The notes beneath the pieces were generated by a model. It saw nothing but the letters and a program-made list of their open reading frames with translations, ran no database searches and had not been told where the DNA came from. Shown in pieces: positions 60,810 through 64,000 of a DNA stretch of 64,000 nucleotides; position 1 is the first letter of the stretch, and every line of letters begins with the position of its first letter. The position numbers were made by a program, and so were the translations under genes. The DNA comes from Dellaglioa algida DSM 15638 (GTDB lineage: Bacteria; Bacillota; Bacilli; Lactobacillales; Lactobacillaceae): NCBI RefSeq assembly GCF_001434695.1, contig NZ_AZDI01000001.1, forward strand, positions 269,198-333,197. The letters run 5' to 3'.

Positions 60810-62560
60810 TGCGATCCACCCCCATCTAACTTATTTTCAAGCTGTTGTTTAGTCGTCATTTGATAGTACCAACCTCTTAACGCCATTAAAGTTTCATGTT
60901 GTCCTCGTTCAACTATTGTGCCTTCGTCAATTACAATAATTTCATCGGCGTCCATCACGCTACTCATACGACTTGCAGAGATAATTGTTGTTTTGTTTTG
61001 ACGTTTTTCTTTGAGTCTGCTTAAAATAATTGATTCCGTTCTAGCATCAACCGCAGATAACGCATCATCTAAAATTAATAATTCTGGATTGATCACTAAG
61101 GCACGAGCAATAGCTAATCGTTGCTTTTGTCCACCAGAGAGTGAGATTCCTTGTTCTCCAACTGCAGTTTCATACTGCTGTGGCAAATCTATAATATCAG
61201 TATCCAGATCAGCATCAAATGCGGCCATTTCAACATCTTCTTTTGTTAAATCCATGTTGGCAAACCGTATATTATCAAATATAGTCGTTGAAAATAAAAA
61301 ACTCTCCTGAGGTACGTAACCTATCGATTTAAGATATGCGTCTAAAGCATACTTTTTTATATCTGAATTATTAACTGAGATGGTGCCTTTATAGACATCG
61401 AATTCACGAAGAATTAATTTCATGATTGTTGATTTACCAGCACCCGTTTTACCAACTATTCCTAGCGTTTGTCCAGCACCAATATGAAATTTAACATCCC
61501 GCAAACTCACACGATTATCATCCGGATAGTTGAAATGATGTATGTCAAAATCAAAAGGTCCCGTTGGCGATTTAGCCAATCCTTGTTTAGTATCAATAAT
61601 TCCACTGGTCTGATTAAGTAATATTTGTACGCGATCGTAACTTGCATTTCCACGTTCAATTACGTTAAATAATCGACCAATTGCGAACATCGGCCAGACA
61701 AGTAATGCAATGTAACTAATAAATGAAATCAGTTGTCCAATCGAAATTACATCATTGGTCACATAATACCCACCAAGAATAATTGTAAAAACATATGATA
61801 ATCCAATAATTAAACTAGTTATTGGATCAAATAATGCATCTAGAAGATTAACTCTTCTATTAATTTTGATTGTCTCTTGAACTTTTTCTTCAAAATCATT
61901 AATATCTTCCTGTTCTTGTCCAAGCGTTTTAATTACTTTAATACCACTAACACTTTCTTGCGTCTTATTATTCAACGTTGAAAATGCGGCCTGCGAGGTG
62001 GCAAACGCGGTATGTATTTTAGTTCCCAAAAATCTGGCCATAACCGCTAATAAAGGCAACGGTATTATTGCTAAAATAGTTAACCGCCAATCAATTAAAA
62101 CAACCATTGCAATGATTGTCGTTCCACCCGTTATAATTGAATCGGCAAAAGTCAAGATACCGGCACCAGCAACCTGTTGAATAGCCGTTAAATCATTGGT
62201 AGCATGAGCCATCAGGTCACCTGTCCTATTTTGTTGAAAAAAAGACTGATCCATTTGCATAAAATGTTTAAATAATCTGGTACGTAATATTTTTTCAAGT
62301 CGAGCTGCACTCCCCCAAATATTAGTTCGCCAAATATACCGGAAGAGGTATTGTCCTACTGCAACGAAAATAAGAATTCCAACCCAAATAGCTAATTTAC
62401 GCACTGTTAGTTCATTTCTACTCATGCTATCAACAATGTTTCCAATAATCTTTGGTGGTACAATTTGAAAAATTGCTACTAGAATCAAGAAAAATACGCC
62501 AATACCATACGATTTCTTTTCTTGTTTAAAAAACCATCCTAGTTTTCTAAATATGTTCAT
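60806..62560 (-). CDS. ABC exporter half-transporter, degenerate Walker B subunit (BmrC/YheI-like)
   Basis: Partner half of the exporter. The 584-residue protein has six helices (about 20-310), Walker A GKTGAGKST near residue 368, canonical signature LSGGQKQR, and Walker B LLILDDALSAVD in which Asp replaces the catalytic Glu. This is the pattern of heterodimeric exporters such as BmrCD, LmrCD and TM287/288. The ATG at 62560 is eight bases from GGGGG; the frame open to 62593 is not needed. It follows the UPF0154 gene after a terminator. Confidence 0.92.
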   Translation of the reverse strand: MNIFRKLGWFFKQEKKSYGIGVFFLILVAIFQIVPPKIIGNIVDSMSRNELTVRKLAIWVGILIFVAVGQYLFRYIWRTNIWGSAARLEKILRTRLFKHFMQMDQSFFQQNRTGDLMAHATNDLTAIQQVAGAGILTFADSIITGGTTIIAMVVLIDWRLTILAIIPLPLLAVMARFLGTKIHTAFATSQAAFSTLNNKTQESVSGIKVIKTLGQEQEDINDFEEKVQETIKINRRVNLLDALFDPITSLIIGLSYVFTIILGGYYVTNDVISIGQLISFISYIALLVWPMFAIGRLFNVIERGNASYDRVQILLNQTSGIIDTKQGLAKSPTGPFDFDIHHFNYPDDNRVSLRDVKFHIGAGQTLGIVGKTGAGKSTIMKLILREFDVYKGTISVNNSDIKKYALDAYLKSIGYVPQESFLFSTTIFDNIRFANMDLTKEDVEMAAFDADLDTDIIDLPQQYETAVGEQGISLSGGQKQRLAIARALVINPELLILDDALSAVDARTESIILSRLKEKRQNKTTIISASRMSSVMDADEIIVIDEGTIVERGQHETLMALRGWYYQMTTKQQLENKLDGGGSQ

Positions 62561-62581
62561 TTCAAATTCCCCCTTTTTGTG

Positions 62582-62616
62582 AAAAAAAAACAAGCAAAGA
62601 AAACCCTTGCCTGTTT
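62582..62616 (-). terminator. Terminator downstream of the UPF0154 gene
   Basis: Eleven-base arms 62588-62598 and 62606-62616 with one mismatch and a G-U pair, followed by nine T residues on the minus strand. Confidence 0.8.
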
Positions 62617-62629
62617 ATAAAATATTAAA

Positions 62630-62866
62630 TTATTTTTTTTGTGTGCTATTTTTTGCTTGCGCATTCATTGATGACATCATTTGATGCAATTTCTTTTCAG
62701 AAGGTTTTTGGCCCATTTGGACCATCATCATTCTTAACATATCTTCATTGATTGGCGGGTTCTTTTGTAAATACGTTTCCATATATTTACGAGCACCGAA
62801 AAATCCTCCGACAAGTCCAACTGCTAACGCAATAACGGCGATTAATATCGTCATTCCCATTGACAT
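62630..62866 (-). CDS. UPF0154 membrane protein (YneF family)
   Basis: A 78-residue protein with one N-terminal transmembrane helix (about 4-24) and a charged cytoplasmic tail; function unknown. The family pattern is clear: [20 protein letters not shown] then [23 protein letters not shown] lies about nine bases before the ATG. It is near lexA and the DUF896 gene, as in other lactobacilli. Confidence 0.92.
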   Translation of the reverse strand: MSMGMTILIAVIALAVGLVGGFFGARKYMETYLQKNPPINEDMLRMMMVQMGQKPSEKKLHQMMSSMNAQAKNSTQKK

Positions 62867-62961
62867 AATTCAAGACCCCTTTCCATACACTTCAATCACT
62901 AATTCTACACAATTATCACATAAAAGAAAAGGTAAATATGCGTAAAGCGCTAACTATTTTC

Positions 62962-63204
62962 CTAGTCGTCTCGTAAGCCCTTATCACGTTGAACCTTTTT
63001 AACTTTATCGGGTGTTACTTCCTTACCCGTTTTATCATATACTTGCATCATTTCAACACGGCTTCTGAAACTTTCCCTAAATAAAGCAAGATAAGTTTCA
63101 CGAAGTTCTTTTCTCTCAGCTTCTTCGGCCTTTGTTAAGCCTTCATCTGTTTTACTTTTTGCAGTTAATTCATTAATTCTTGGTGCTAAATCTTCTGGGA
63201 TCAT
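62962..63204 (-). CDS. DUF896 family protein (YnzC-like)
   Basis: An 80-residue helical, highly charged protein matching DUF896: RINELTAKSKTDEGLTKAE, then the EAERKELRETYL segment, then VTPDKVKKVQRDKGLRDD. In B. subtilis ynzC belongs to the SOS-controlled yneA-yneB-ynzC operon. Here it is divergent from lexA, and the SOS box in the shared upstream region could regulate both. GGAG lies nine bases before the ATG. Confidence 0.92.
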   Translation of the reverse strand: MIPEDLAPRINELTAKSKTDEGLTKAEEAERKELRETYLALFRESFRSRVEMMQVYDKTGKEVTPDKVKKVQRDKGLRDD

Positions 63205-63277
63205 CAGCTATCACTCCTTAAAATTTCATTAATAATCATAACTGATAATATCATAAAAAACAATTAATTAAATTAAC

Positions 63278-63291
63278 CGAACGTTTGTTTG
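63278..63291. promoter_or_regulatory. SOS box (LexA operator)
   Basis: CGAACGTTTGTTTG matches the Gram-positive consensus CGAACNNNNGTTCG with one mismatch. It overlaps the -35 of the lexA promoter, fitting autoregulation. Confidence 0.85.
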
Positions 63292-63317
63292 CAACAAGTA
63301 GCCTCATATGCTACTAT
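63289..63317 (+). promoter_or_regulatory. Promoter of lexA
   Basis: TTGCAA (63289-63294), 17-base spacer ending in TGC (extended -10), TACTAT (63312-63317). Predicted start is about 28 bases upstream of the ATG. Confidence 0.65.
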
Positions 63318-63351
63318 TAAAGTAATAAATAAGGATGATGAGGTGTACGAA

Positions 63352-63972
63352 ATGACAAAAGCATCTGACAGCAAACAACTTGCGGTCTTGCGCTTTATTC
63401 ATGAACGAGTAGATACAAAGGGCTACCCGCCAACGGTTAGAGAAATTGGCGAAGCTGTTTCTTTATCTTCAACTTCTACGGTTCATGGACACATTGCTCG
63501 ACTTGAGAAAAAAGGATTATTAACTAAAGACCCAACAAAACCTAGAGCCATCGAACTTACGCCACTTGGTTTAGACGCCATTGGAATTAATAGTCACGAA
63601 AATTTAATTCCAATGGTAGGAACAGTTACGGCTGGTGTCCCTATCTTGGCAGTCGAACAGGTAACGGATTACTTCCCGCTACCACCTGATTTCAACTCTT
63701 CGGATGATCTGTTCATGTTAACCATTCGCGGAGAAAGTATGATTAATATCGGTATATTAAATGAAGATCAAGTCATTGTCAGAAAACAATCAAACGCCGA
63801 GAACGGTGAAATTGTTATTGCAATGAATGAATTCGACGAGGCAACGTGTAAAAGATTTTTTAAAGAAGAAAATCACTTTCGTCTCCAGCCAGAGAATGAT
63901 TCAATGGCACCAATCATCTTAGATCAGGTTTCTATTCTGGGTAAGGTTATTGGTCTCTATCGTCATTTTTAA
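63352..63972 (+). CDS. lexA: SOS repressor LexA
   Basis: Represses SOS genes and self-cleaves when RecA is activated. The 206-residue protein has an N-terminal winged helix (about 1-66, [21 protein letters not shown] in part), the Ala94-Gly95 cleavage site in TVTAGVP, and the serine/lysine dyad at Ser129 (RGESM) and Lys167 (ATCKRF). The ATG at 63352 follows GAGGTG; the open frame to 63289 runs through the promoter. An SOS box lies upstream. Confidence 0.97.
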   Translation: MTKASDSKQLAVLRFIHERVDTKGYPPTVREIGEAVSLSSTSTVHGHIARLEKKGLLTKDPTKPRAIELTPLGLDAIGINSHENLIPMVGTVTAGVPILAVEQVTDYFPLPPDFNSSDDLFMLTIRGESMINIGILNEDQVIVRKQSNAENGEIVIAMNEFDEATCKRFFKEENHFRLQPENDSMAPIILDQVSILGKVIGLYRHF

Positions 63973-64000
63973 TTAAAAAGAGGCTGTGACATAAGTGGTC

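Noticed and set aside
63973..64000. Sequence after lexA looking like the first arm of a terminator
   Set aside because: The second arm would lie beyond the window edge, so it cannot be confirmed.

Overview
The window reads as a stretch of chromosome from a low-G+C Gram-positive lactic acid bacterium of the Lactobacillaceae. The evidence is PolC-type DNA polymerase III, T-box leaders on glyQS and hisS-aspS, a CIRCE-controlled hrcA-grpE-dnaK operon, a Gram-positive LexA with its SOS box, teichoic acid genes, a DUF3013 gene upstream of prmA, two D-lactate dehydrogenase-type genes and a gluconate kinase/permease pair. Species cannot be fixed by reading alone. Most genes lie on the minus strand and most are core housekeeping genes. 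I see no rRNA, tRNA, CRISPR array, insertion sequence, prophage or integrated element.

Layout, left to right (minus strand unless stated). 1-6.7 kb: glyS (cut by the window edge), glyQ with a glycine T-box, recO, era, dgkA, ybeY, yqeY, rpsU, nfo. 6.8-9.7 kb: a three-gene cell-surface operon (yitT-like, CDP-glycerol glycerophosphotransferase, TagG-like ABC permease). 9.8-13.9 kb: msrA, then aspS-hisS behind a second T-box. 13.9-14.8 kb (plus): N-acetylmuramoyl-L-alanine amidase. 14.9-20.9 kb: HAD phosphatase, dtd, rsh/relA, a small membrane protein, rsmE, prmA, DUF3013. 21.0-27.5 kb (plus): nucleoside hydrolase, small membrane protein, gluconokinase and gluconate permease with a cre site, Na+/H+ antiporter. 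27.5-28.7 kb: a Tag-family glycosylase homologue lacking key residues, and a frameshifted acetyltransferase. 28.7-35.6 kb: lepA, dnaJ, dnaK, grpE, hrcA. 35.6-42.6 kb: ribF, truB, rbfA, infB, an L7Ae-like gene, ylxR, nusA, rimP. 42.7-55.2 kb: polC, proS, rseP, cdsA, uppS, frr, pyrH, tsf, rpsB. 55.2-58.3 kb: two tandem D-2-hydroxyacid dehydrogenases, a GIY-YIG protein, a TrmN6-type methyltransferase. 58.4-59.0 kb (plus): plsC-like acyltransferase. 59.0-63.2 kb: a heterodimeric ABC exporter, a UPF0154 protein, DUF896. 63.3-64 kb (plus): lexA.

The genes form the usual information-processing blocks: translation factors and aminoacyl-tRNA synthetases, ribosome assembly (era, rbfA, rimP, prmA, rsmE, ybeY), chaperones, the lipid and undecaprenyl branch feeding the cell wall (uppS, cdsA, dgkA, plsC), stringent response and SOS control. 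Almost every transcription unit ends in a readable hairpin plus U-tract.

I do not see a clear undescribed multi-gene system. The most worthwhile oddities are a terminator-like hairpin inside the rimP-nusA-infB leader, recO lacking any canonical start codon, overlapping Asp/His codons at the probable specifier of the hisS-aspS T-box, a Tag homologue without its specificity glutamate and zinc ligands, a TagG permease with no ATPase partner nearby, and a palindrome in front of the antiporter gene.
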